Under the pieces are notes generated by a model. It did not search any database and was not told the DNA's origin. It worked only from the letters and a program-made list of their open reading frames with translations. A DNA stretch of 64,000 nt from Phragmites australis. Taxonomy: Eukaryota > Streptophyta > Magnoliopsida > Poales > Poaceae. Below are positions 11,129 through 22,540 of this stretch, one piece after another (position 1 is the first letter of the stretch; every line of letters begins with the position of its first letter). The stretch covers positions 4,776,501 through 4,840,500 of the forward strand of contig NC_084922.1 of assembly GCF_958298935.1 (NCBI RefSeq), read 5' to 3'. The translations under genes were made by a program, and so were the position numbers.

Positions 11129-14100
11129 ATGGCGCAGCTGGTGGAGACGTACGCGTGCTCGCCGGCGACGGAGCGCGGCCGTGGGATCCTCTTGGCGGGG
11201 GACCCCAAGACGGACACAATCGCCTTCTGCACCGGCCGCAGCGTCATCCTCCGCCGCCTCGACGCGCCCCTCGACGCCTGGGCCTACCCGGACCACGGCT
11301 ACCCCACCACCGTAGCCCGCTTCTCCCCCAACGGCGAGTGGGTCGCCTCCGCTGACGCCTCCGGCTGCGTCCGCGTCTGGGGCCGCTACGGCGACCGCGC
11401 GCTCAAGGCCGAGTTCCGCCCCCTCTCCGGCCGCGTCGACGACCTCCGCTGGTCCCCCGACAACCTACGCATCGTCGTCTCCGGGGACGGCAGGGGCAAG
11501 TCCTTTGTCCGCGCATTCGTGTGAGTCGAAACGTCTCCCTTACCGCCCTTCCATCTCGATCTCGTTTGGAGGATTTGGGGGTGGGGGAAAGCCAATGATG
11601 CCGCTGAGATGGCTGTGATCGGGATTTGGAGGAGAGCGCAGATTGCTACCATTGGGGTAATGGAATTGGGGTTAGCCATTGTCTGGTGATCTGGCAATAT
11701 GAAGTCGTTTTAGGGATGGATTCTAAGGGAGTGCTTTACTATGGGGATAACAGAATAGCCATCTTCCCCAATAGTTATCCTGGTGGAAATGGAAGGCTTG
11801 CGCTTTTGTGAATTGGATGCGGTATTTGTTGAAATCTGGATGATTTCGAACTCTTTTAAATTGGAACGGAAAAAAGGAGCCTAACAGGTTTAGTCCTGGC
11901 CCTTCCATATTTTATATGTCTTATTTTGTGTAACTTAACCCTCAGATCAGAAGGATCACTGTCCTTAGACTATACATGCATTGTTGTTTGTTTGGATGAT
12001 GATTTCATTGGGATTTAGTTCAAGTTTATGCTTAATTGCAGCAAAAATCCTCCTCATACGAACAGGTTTAGATTATAATGCTTTTGTTATTTGTGTTTTC
12101 ACTTGTGGTATATGAACTTATTTTGTGTTCTCTGAATTGTGTAGGTGGGACTCTGGCAGCACAGTTGGTGAGTTTGACGGGCACTCAAAGAGGGTTCTGA
12201 GCTGTGACTTTAAGCCAACACGGCCATTTCGCATTGTGACATGTGGTGAAGATTTTCTGGCTAACTTTTATCAAGGACCACCATTTAAATTCAAGCATTC
12301 CATAAGGTCAGTAATGATTGCTGGTTTGCAGACATACTTAGAAGTGCGCTGTTGTAGTTTTTCTGGACCCATATTTGTTTCCTTCCATCTTACTTGTCTT
12401 CACATGGACTAGGTTTATATATCTGATATAGCTTACATACTACATGCATTTCGAGAGTATGCATCAAAACTTTCATTTCCCTCTTTATCTGTCATGTCTT
12501 AACAAACAGTGACATCTATTAGAAATTTAGAACCACTTCTGTTTTACATCTGCTTGCAGTGTAACCTATCCTAATATAGTTTACCCCCTCTTTTTGTCCA
12601 GATTTGGATAACAATATGTAATCTTTATAGAACTTTGCTTATCTAAGGTTAAACACTTAGAAGGAAAAGGTACAATTGGTTACTGATAACAATTTAACAT
12701 GTCCCTGGACACAGAACCGCTATATTTTGATTATTACAGGATCTAGTTTCAACACATCTAGTGATGCCATTTTCCTTTTATTGGGGCAGGGGGGGGGGGT
12801 CTTGGACCATGTAGAACTAGCACTGCACTTCTTGTGTTTTATTATATGTCCCAAAGTTGATGATCAACCTTTGATAATATGTGCGAAGTAGATCATCCTT
12901 TGATCATATGTCCCATAGGGACTAGTTTGTTACAAAGTTTATCCTTCACCTCTCTTACCCAATACAAAATTTTGTTACAAACTAGTCCATGTGGGGCATA
13001 TGATCAAAGGATGATCAACTTTGGACATATTATCAAAGGTTGATCAACTTTGGGACATATAATCAATCTTCCCTTGGAGTTATTGGATGGACCGATGGAG
13101 TACATAAATTCTCCATATTGCTCCATGCATTAAAAGTAGAATGTTCCGGTTGATGTCCATGATTTGTAGGAATCATGTTAACTACATATTTCAGAAGTTC
13201 ATTTAGTTGTCGTTTGTTGTGCACTTATGCCTCATCTTGTAACTTTATATACTATCTGGCACGTCTTGAGATATATTTCACATTTGTTAGTTTACTTTAA
13301 ATTTCAGGGGTCACTCAAACTTTGTTAACTGTGTCCGGTATTCTCCTGATGGAAGTAAGTTTATCACTGTGAGTTCAGATAAGAAGGGTTTAATATATGA
13401 TGGCAAAACTGGAGAAAAGATTGGTGAGCTTTCCACTGAAGGCAGTCACACAGGGAGCATATATGCTGTTAGCTGGAGTCCCGACAGTAAACAAGTAATT
13501 TGATACTAACTGTTCCCAGTTGTTAGCTATCGTACCATTCATACTAAATGTCCTGGGTTTATAGTACATCAAGATTGGTCTTGAGAATCTCCCTGAGATA
13601 TATTGGCTAGTGGAGGTGGATGTCACCTAGCCAACTAGAGTTCGATTCTCACCTTCTACATGTTAATGCTAGGGTGGGCATTTCTCCCCTTAGTCGATTT
13701 TTTTTTTTATTATTAAAGAACAATGTAGAGAGGAAATGTGCTTCACATAATGTAATGTTGATCATATTGTACTTATGTGGGTGTTGAATCATCAGCAAAG
13801 TATTTGCTTTCCACCTAGATGTTCGAATGATCTAGCCTGTAGGTTACAGGATTTCTTTACCTAGGATCATCTTTTCATCTCTAGCTAAAAATCTAGTTGT
13901 ACTTTTGTCTGTGCAATTTGCAGATAGCATGGTACTGCAGCCTTTTATTCCTTTTGAACGGATGTTTGGTACTCTTGTGTGTTGTCTCTAAGCAACTTCA
14001 CATGTATGACAATGTGTATCCTTTTCTAATGGTTATTTCTTCTTTTATCTACCTTTAGGTTCTAACGGTTTCTGCTGATAAAACTGCAAAAGTATGGGAT

Positions 14101-16451
14101 ATTATGGAGGACGCAAGTGGGAAATTGAATAGAACTTTGGTTTGTCCTGGTACAGGAGGTGTAGATGACATGCTTGTAGGTTGCCTCTGGCAGAATGACC
14201 ATCTCGTGACAGTCTCTCTTGGTGGGACATTTAATGTGTTTTCTGCAAGCAATCCAGACAATGAACCAGTAACATTTGCAGGACATTTGAAGACTGTTAG
14301 TTCTTTGGTCTTCTTTCCTCAAAGTAACCCAAGAACTATACTGTCTACAAGCTATGATGGTGTCATCATGAGATGGATACAGGGTGTCGGATATGGTGGC
14401 AGATTGATGCGTAAGAACAACACCCAGATCAAATGTTTTGCTGCCATAGAAGAAGAGCTTATCACCTCGGGGTATGATAATAAGGTGAGAAAAATCAACA
14501 GACTGTCCATGTGCCTAGTTTCATCTGAGTATCTGTTAGGATAAAAAAAAGTCTGTAACTAGGACCTGTTTGGATAGAAAGGGGTTATATTCAGTCCCTT
14601 CAGATTGCTAGAGAATTTATAATTAGTTAAATTCCCTACCATTTGAAGGGTTTGGTTTAATCTGTACCTTTACAAACAGACTGCTTTTTCCTGATGCTAT
14701 TATAGGTTTCATTCCAAGGTGGTGATCATTGTGTGTAAGCTCTTATATGCTAGGTTTATTAAAAGAATAATATCTAGCATTTTAACCCGTATGAGCAATA
14801 TGGTAAGAGGCTAATAAATACAAATATCATTATTGAATATTGATTTTAAGCGTATCTAACTTGGGAATTGCTGGATGGAAAATGCAAGTAATTATAATGA
14901 ACTTTTTACAACAAAAAGTAAAAACTTGAAAGGGCTACAATATCCATCATTCCTTAGAACAATTAGATAATTGGATCTCTAGTATATCAAGACACGATGA
15001 GAAGTATCTAATTCGATGTTTAGCAATTGATTCTTAAATCCTAAGATGACTGTAATTACAAATGCTAATGTCGTCTTTATTTCAATTAATACTGATGAAA
15101 TCAAAGTTTAAAGTTTTGGGTGCCATCATTTCATTTTTCTGGTTCCAGAATGGTTAGACTCAGTTATGATGGACAACTTATTGTTTCTCCTCCAAAGCAG
15201 ATCTTCAGAATTCCTCTTAATGGAGACCAATGTGGAGATGCTGAGTCAGTTGATGTAGGTGGTCAGCCAAATGCTTTGAATCTTGCAGTTCAAAAACCTG
15301 AATTTGCACTGGTTACCACTGATTCTGGGATCGTATTGCTGCACAACTCAAAAGTCATTTCTACAACCAAAGTTAATTATACTATCACTTCATCATCTGT
15401 TTCTCCCGATGGCACTGAAGCCGTTGTGGGTGCACAAGATGGGAAACTGCGGATCTATTCCATCAGTGGGGATACACTTACAGAAGAAGCTGTGCTCGAG
15501 AAGCACCGGGGTGCTATTACTTCCATACATTATTCGCCAGATGTTTCTATGTTCGCTTCTGCTGATACCAACAGGGAAGCTGTTGTGTGGGATCGGGCAA
15601 GTAGAGAGGTACTGATACTGTCACTTTTCGATTATTTATTTTTCAGTTGTTAAATGATGGATATTGGTTTGTCCTGTTTCTTGTCGTTACTTGTGAGTTT
15701 GCTTGAAACTTGTCGGGTAATGCACTATGCAGTGTGCGAATTACTTGTTAGCTGCTACTACATTCTTAAAACTTCAAATTTACTCCAGTACTGCCACTTA
15801 CGCTGTTTTGTTTTCTCCACTTTATGGTTTGCTGGAGTCCCTGTTGATATTTGTTGTGGTAAATGCAGCTCTCATGCACCATGCCGTGCCCTGTCATTGT
15901 CACACCAACTGAAGTTAAAACTTTCTCTTGATTACGATAGATCTTTATTCATCACCATTTCATAACCTTGTAATCTTTGCTAATGTGCATAAAACAATTT
16001 AATGTAAGGTTTGTTGCGAACCATATTGCTAAAAATATGCTACCTCCTTGTATGATTTTTGTTTTTGTACATTTCTTTCAGTTGTATTTCAAATGAGCAG
16101 TGTCCTTTACCACTTTGCCTGTTGTGAACTGAAACTTGCTTTCTGTGCAGTCTATTGGGATTGCAATAAGTTTAATATTGTTTTCTTCAACAGGTCAAGC
16201 TGAAGAACATGTTGTTCCACACAGCTCGGATAAACTGCCTGGCTTGGTCACCTGACAGTCGTTTAGTTGCCACAGGCTCATTGGACACCTGTGCAATTGT
16301 ATACGAAATAGACAAGCCAGCATCCAGTCGTACCACCATCAAGGGAGCCCATCTTGGTGGAGTTCATGGTTTAACCTTTGTGGACAATGATAGTCTGGTG
16401 ACTGCGGGCGAGGATGCTTGCATTCGTGTCTGGAAGCTGGTGCAGCAATAG
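11129..16451 (+). CDS. AIP1: Actin-interacting protein 1 (WD40), six exons
   Basis: AIP1 works with cofilin/ADF to disassemble actin filaments in the cytoplasm. Exons by GT-AG splicing and frame: 11129-11520, 12145-12306, 13308-13494, 14059-14484, 15201-15608, 16194-16451. Together they give 610 aa, the usual AIP1/WDR1 length. WD-repeat signatures are spread along the protein, e.g. [17 protein letters not shown] with VRVWG (exon 1), [21 protein letters not shown] (exon 3, 20-residue core), [21 protein letters not shown] across exons 3-4, and [17 protein letters not shown] in the last exon. This is the 14-blade double-propeller pattern. Exon 1 is much more GC-rich than the rest, a known grass-gene gradient. 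Exon 4 to 5 joins at YDNK/IFRIPL, matching the family. Intron 2 carries a hairpin MITE. No frameshift or early stop is visible. Family assignment is firm; which paralog is not determined. Confidence 0.93.
12841..13063. mobile_element. Hairpin MITE in AIP1 intron 2
   Basis: ATTATATGTCCCAAAGTTGA at 12841 reappears inverted ending near 13063. The inverted match continues inward through ATCAACCTTTGATAATATG and GATCATCCTTTGATCATATG to TGTTACAAA, leaving a short unpaired centre (~12945-12970). The total is ~220 bp with arms near 95 bp. It is bounded by TA-rich target bases; a TA or TATA duplication is possible but unprovable in this context. It lies wholly inside the intron, so it does not disturb the coding sequence. 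Confidence 0.75.
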
Positions 16452-17987
16452 GTGTTCATTCTATTGTGCATTGAGCATGTCTCGTTATTGGTAAAAATAA
16501 ACAGTTTTTTTTTTTGTGCGCTTGTGGGTATGGTGGCTGTTACTCACTGGTCATATCATCATTCTAGTCTTCTCTGTGATCGTTGTTCAAAATTTGCTGT
16601 ACATTTGGTTTCGAGTTGTATTCTTTTTCTTGTGTTCCAGGAAGGACATTTTTGTAAATGTATCCCTGCATCTGATTTTGTTTGGGGCTGAGAATATAGG
16701 GATACTGATTTTGCTTTCTTTTTTACCCGGTTTCAGGAGCAGTCGTTAATAACTGATGTTTTGATTCTCTAAGTTTTCAGGATTGTGTGGATAGTGCTTA
16801 ACTTCATGTTACATGTATGATTCATAAGACGCAGTGCATTCTATTGCTGCTTTGGTACCTCTAGCTGGCTTTATCTCTACTGTTTCTTGTTTCTTGTAAC
16901 CACTTGGCCTTTGGAATACTGGCAAGAAGCAACGTGTAAATTTCAGCTGAGAAAATAGTTTGGGAGGTGTGGGTGTGCATCCTCATCATCCGGGTAGGTG
17001 TCTTCTTCAACTCGAATTTGAATATTTATTTCTTTTTAATATCAAAGACACCTAGATCCTAGTTGGTTGAGTTTTTAACCACTCAAAATGGAATAGTATC
17101 TTCTCTCTTTCTTTTTCGTCTTTTCTGTGAGAATAATAAAAGCAAGCCAGGTAATTTTGCAGAGAATACCATTCTCCCCAACGAGAGGGCAAAGGAAAGA
17201 ACAAGAACTGAGCTGCAAGTTATGCCTGAAAGGTATTCCCATCTGTGCGCTGCATCTCTACGCCCATGGAGGAGGAAATAAAACATGGTACTGATATTAG
17301 CACTAACATTTGCACCAACATATATTATCATCCAGAATTTGCGACTGATCAAACACATTCCGAAGTTGTCACTTGTCACTGTCTCGGTCGTAAACACATC
17401 AGAGCTATAGAGAAAGTAGCACAAGACGAGTTGTAATACTAGCGATGCAACTTTGACAGCACAATACGGTTTATGCAGGGGATTTCTGCGCGTGACAGCC
17501 TTAAATTGGTGTGGCGTTCCAATTTCCATGACCCCTTAGCTTAGATCCAATTGGATCGTATCAGCAAACTCCATAACTAGGGCATATATTTGAATCCTCG
17601 TGCAAGCTTTTCCTTTCCCCTCCGAGCAATAAACTACATTTTTTTTTTAAAAAAAATAGAGGTTGACCGTTTGGATCTAGGAGCTTTCTTGGAGGCTTAT
17701 GTTGGCTTTTCTTTTGGAGAAATTCTACGATTCGTCATCAAATAACCACCGATTCTATAGTCCAGCGGAGGGCAGTCTCGAAATTATTCAAAAATCAGAC
17801 GAGTCGATGGCAGATAAGGAGCCAAACCATTTATTCGATGGTACAGAAGTAAACGGAATTTATTCGATGGCAAATCGTAGAATCGGTGGTTATTCGATGG
17901 CGAATCGTAGAATTTCTATTTCTTTTGCTACCACGAGAGAGAAATTTTGGCTCGCTGGCAAGGTGGGCTTCGGAACCAAATCAACAT
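16452..17987. other. AIP1 3' UTR and intergenic DNA
   Basis: The first several hundred bases after the AIP1 stop are T-rich and likely contain its 3' UTR and poly(A) sites. The rest is AT-rich intergenic sequence. A 148-codon open frame on the minus strand (17083-17529) resembles no family I know and is probably fortuitous. Three copies of TATTCGATGG-type sequence occur at 17832-17900. Confidence 0.35.
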
Positions 17988-18404
17988 GGGTGTGTTTGGT
18001 TTTTCGAATCAATTTTGATTTGATCCGATGGATACGTATAATTTTAGATAAGTGTGTTTGGTTATTCGTATCCATTGTTTTAGTTTGATTTGGCAGATGC
18101 AAATATACAGCCTCATCATATCCCCCGCAACCCGGCCTGTCAGATGCAAGCTCTACATTCGCTCGTGCAGCCAGCCCCACTTGTGTGTCATAAAATCATC
18201 TTCATACGAGTAACCAATCACAATCTTAGATCTTGCATTCACTCATACGGTCTTAGATTTAATCAACCAAATAAAAACTCGGCTTATTCTGTCCAGACAG
18301 ATACAACCGATCAAACACTCTTCTTTTAAACAAATATGACTTTACTCAACCTACTTATATGATGCAACTCTATGAAACCTTATCCGAGGAGCCAAATACA
18401 TCCC
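17988..18404. mobile_element. MITE, Tourist-like termini (copy A)
   Basis: The termini are GGGTGTGTTTGGTT on the left and an imperfect inverted match, CCAAATACATCCC, on the right; the element is ~417 bp without coding capacity. Its interior matches the split copy B (18485-25002): both share CAGATGCAAATATAC, GATGCAAGCTCT and CAACCAAA...ACTCGG-type blocks in the same order. I found no clear target-site duplication. The termini fit PIF/Harbinger (Tourist) or hAT MITEs; I cannot decide between them. Confidence 0.6.
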
Positions 18405-18788
18405 TAGTTTTCTGGGTCGATTGCCCCTATTTTCGTGTAGGGTTAATGTCTTAAAGCAATGTCTATCTCTTTATATCTCACGTAGGGTGTGTTTGGTTCC
18501 CTACATCTCCCTTATCCTGATCAGTGGATGCGTAGAATCTTAAAAACAAGCCCTTCGGTTGCCTATATCCATTGTTGCAGATTGATCCGACAGATGCAAA
18601 TATACGGTCTTATCCTAGTCCGAGAGCTTCACTCTGCAGCCTAGCCTAACAGATGCAGGTGTAGCGAAAATAACCATATTATGTCGTGATCGTAATTTTG
18701 GTGATTAATGATAACATAGTCATTAGGACTAACATGTTTGCTAAGAATATATATTAGTAAGTCTCATAGATTCAATACATCAAGAAGT

Positions 18789-20389
18789 TGAGAGGAACAG
18801 TGACGTCCTAAGAGGGGATGAATTAGGACACTTAGAAACTATTCGGCTCTAAAAACTTCACAAGATAAACCTATCTCAATTTCTATCTAAATATATTCTA
18901 AGTTTATCTAATGTGTTTACTCTACTGTTTAAGAGGATTACAACCTACTTTAGTAAGATAAATTGCAAGTATGTAAATGCAGAAATGTAAATAAGATAGA
19001 GAGACAAACTTAGCACAATGGATTGTTATCCTGTGGTATCGATGGCATGAATGCCATCTCTAGTCAACGTTGAAGCTCCACAAAGTATATGCTCCCTGTC
19101 GGCACCCGATCACAGCTATTGAGCCACCAAGTCACGAAGACAAGGCTTCAACCCAGATGAGCCACCAAGGCAAGGCATCACCACAAATCTCTCTTCCGAT
19201 CTCTTACCGTTGTAATCACTTCGGAGCTTGAGCCACCAAGGCAAAGGTCTCCACGTCTCCGTACATGTGTCTTGCCACCGCTCCACACCAAGTCGGATGG
19301 TCAACAAGCTTGAGCCACTAAGGTCTAAGATGCCGACGAGTCATCAAGATTTCAAGGTGCCAACATACCACTCGGCACAAGCTAGGATCATTCTTTGATC
19401 CCTTCTTCAAGCTACAACACCTAGCTACAACTCACTCTAGACCTATAAGAATTAAACACTCTCTAATCTTGTGCTTAATCGCCTTAGATGATCATTTTAA
19501 ACACTTTGGTGGCTTGGATGTCTTCTCAAGTGTGTATGAGCTTCATCTAGACTCTAGAAGCATGCTATACCTTCAAATGACTAAGTGGAGAGGTATTTAT
19601 AGCCTCAAATCCACCAACTAGCCGTTTTTCCAACGACTCAAAAAAGTTGTTAACACCGGATTATTCGGTGAGAACAGTAGTACTAACACTGAATCATCTG
19701 ATGAGTACAAACTCAGAAACTAGATGTTAGTACTTCACTCACAGCCTTTATGAACATTGGATATTCCGATGTGTCTTCAAATCCATCAACAGACCTTTCG
19801 GTGCTTGAGCTAGACCGCGCCACTTATCCTCTATGTAAAATGCTCTAGTGCATTGATCTTCAGAGCACCAGATCTTCCGATGAGTTGTTCTTCGTTCTTC
19901 AATATTTGCAGTCGCCTCTACAAGAAATGTTCTAGTGCTATAATTCGGTGAGCATAAACCAAGCACCGGAACTTCTGGTAGGTTGATCTTTAGTCTTTAA
20001 AGTTCCATTCTTCTTTCAAAGAAATGCTCTGGTGCTATCCAGTATAGATCACCAGACTATCCGGTGATGTCTTTAGCCTTCTCCCATTTATCACAAATAC
20101 TCCAATGAATTCAACACAGAGCACCAAACTTTCCGGTGAGGCTAACCGTCTCTAAACACAAAGCTCTGGTGAGTGAAAACTTTTCTGCACCGGACTATCC
20201 GGTGAGGTCAATTCTTCTGGGACTTCTCCAATTTAATCAAATTTTATCTCGGTTGCGATGGCTTCTTGATGTATTGCATCCATGAGACCTACTAATATAT
20301 ATTCTTGACAAACATGTTAATCAGAATAACTATGTTGTCATTAATAACCAAAATCACAATCATGACATAATATGACCATTTTCACTACA
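18789..20389 (-). mobile_element. Antisense solo LTR of the same family, nested in the 5' LTR
   Basis: Read on the minus strand this is a 1,601-bp LTR running from TGTAGTGAAAATGG to CTGTTCCTCTCA. It is homologous along its length to the host LTR (20395-21790), which makes the region a large inverted repeat. The flanks are GAAGT (18784-18788) and AAAGT (20390-20394), a one-mismatch 5-bp duplication. The host LTR resumes in register after it (CATCAAGAAGT then CACCACAACC). No primer site or internal region is present, so it is a solo LTR. Confidence 0.8.
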
Positions 20390-21899
20390 AAAGTCACCAC
20401 AACCGGGACAAAGATTGACTGAATTAAATAAGTCCCAGGAGAATTGACTTCACCGGATGGTCTAGTATTCAGGGGTTGAACTCATAGAGTATTTTGTACA
20501 GAGGCAAAGTAAAGGCTAATGACTTCACCAGATGGTCCGATGCTCTCTATGTTAAAGTCATCAGAGTATATCTGGAAAATGGGGAGAAGGTTGAGGACCT
20601 CACCGGATAGTCCGGTGTTTTGCACAGGGTAACACCGAAGCATTTCTTGCAGAGAAGAATGCAAGTGCAAAAGATAAGAGATCAACCCATCGGAAGGTCC
20701 GGTGCTTGATTTATGCTCACCGAATTATAGCACCGAATCATTTCTTGCAGAGGCGACTGCAAATATTGAAGAATAAAGATAAACTCACCGGATAATCTGG
20801 CGGTCACTGAGATAGTTGCACTGGAACATTTCCAGGGAAAAGAAGAGAAGGTTTAACTCACCGAATGGTCCGGTGTGAATGGAATGAACATCGAATGAAT
20901 ACATCAGAGCATTTTACACAGAGAGGCTAAAAGGCTCGGATGGCTAAAGATAACTCACTAGAAGGTCTGGTGATGAATTTGAAGGCATACCAGAGTGTTC
21001 AGTGTTCACAAAAGCTTTGAGTAGAAGTACAACGGCTAGTTTTCGAGGTTGTACTCACCGGATGATCCAGAGTTAGTACTACTATTCTCGCCGGATCATC
21101 CGGTGTTAATAGCTTTTCTGAGCCGTTGGAAAAATAGCTACTTGGCGAGTTTGAGACTATAAATACCCCTCCACTCAGGCATTTAAAGCTGTGGCATGCT
21201 GATGAAGTCTAGAGGAAGCTTATTACATTTGAGAAGACATCCAAGACACCAAAGTATTTAAAGTGATCATCCAAAAAAATTAAGCATAAGTTTAGTGAAT
21301 TAGTGCTTATAGGCTTAAAGTGAGTTATAGCTAGGTGCTGCAGCTTGAAGAAAGGATCAATGAGTGATCCTAGTTTATACCAAGTGGTACGTTGACGTCT
21401 TAGAGTCTTGGTGACTCACTGGTATCTTGGTAATTTGGTACCTCAAGAGCTTTGACCGAAAGAGACTTGGCGACTAGGAACATATCCTTTATGGAGCTCC
21501 AATGTAGATTAGGGGTGACATTCATGCCATCGATACCACATGATAAAAATCTTTTGTACCGAATTTGTATCTCTACCTTATTTACGTTTTTATATTTATA
21601 TACTTGCAATTTATCTTGTTAGAGTATGTTGCAATCCTCTTGAGCGGTAGAGTAGACACACTAGATAAACCTAGATCACATTTGGATACAAATTGAGATA
21701 GATTTATCTTATGAAATTTTTGGAGCTAATTTATTTTAGATTTTTAAGTGTCCTAATTCACCCCCTTTTTAGGATTTCACCGTTCCTCATAATTGGTATC
21801 AGAGTCTCGTACCCTTGATAGGCTTAACATCCTAGAGTTGTAACATCTGGGGTAGCGACGAATACCCATAATGCTCCACTTTTTGATAGTACTAATTTC

Positions 21900-22540
21900 C
21901 TCCGTTGGAAAATTCTAATATCTTGTTATTTGCAAGCTAAATATTTAGATATTTGGAGAGTCACCGAGAAATGGATGAAACCTCGTATCACCAACACGGA
22001 GAGACAATTAGATGCACTAGCGAAGAGTATCCTTTTATCATCTTTAAATGTTGATGCATTTAATCATGTTTATTCTATCATCAATGCACATGATATTTGG
22101 AATTATCTCGTTGAAATATAAAGGTACAAAGGATGTGCGCAATGAGAAATATCATATGCTTGTTACTAAGCTCAATAGCATTAAATAATTTGCCTATAAA
22201 ATACCAATGACTCGTATTCACGTTTGAATATTCTTATCAATAAGATCAATAGGGTAGGTTTGACACAAATTGACGATGATCAAGTGGTGAGAAAAATACT
22301 TCAAGCTCTTCTTCCGAAGTACAAGTTGATAATCTCCATCATCTACAACAACAATGACATTAAGAAGATGACTCCAAGTCAAGTGCTCAGCAAGATCACA
22401 ACCCATGAGATGACCATGAACATAGGGATGAAAGCCTCTTCCTCATCCAACACCAAGAACCTTGCTCTCACAAGCAAGCAAGCACTATACCCACACATGA
22501 AGACGAAGATAATGAGGAAAGAGCAAGAGTCAAGCTAAAG
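21900..22540 (+). pseudogene. Copia gag remnant (UBN2-type)
   Basis: Two adjacent open pieces in different frames belong to one gag. Piece one (~21900-22121) contains WRVTEKWMKPR and AKSILLSSLNVDAFNHV. Piece two (22224-22538) contains DDDQVVRKILQALLPKYK, then MTPSQVLSKITTHEMTMN. These are the landmarks of plant Copia gag UBN2 domains (the LL.SL / VRKIL.SLP..Y pattern). A frame break and stop lie between them near 22122-22223. Lys/Glu-rich frames continue to ~23025 with further stops. No zinc knuckle survives. Confidence 0.7.

Noticed and set aside
17083..17529. 148-codon minus-strand ORF with hydrophobic stretches
   Set aside because: No family I know, no splice context, AT-rich flank and no codon bias compared with neighbouring genes; likely chance.
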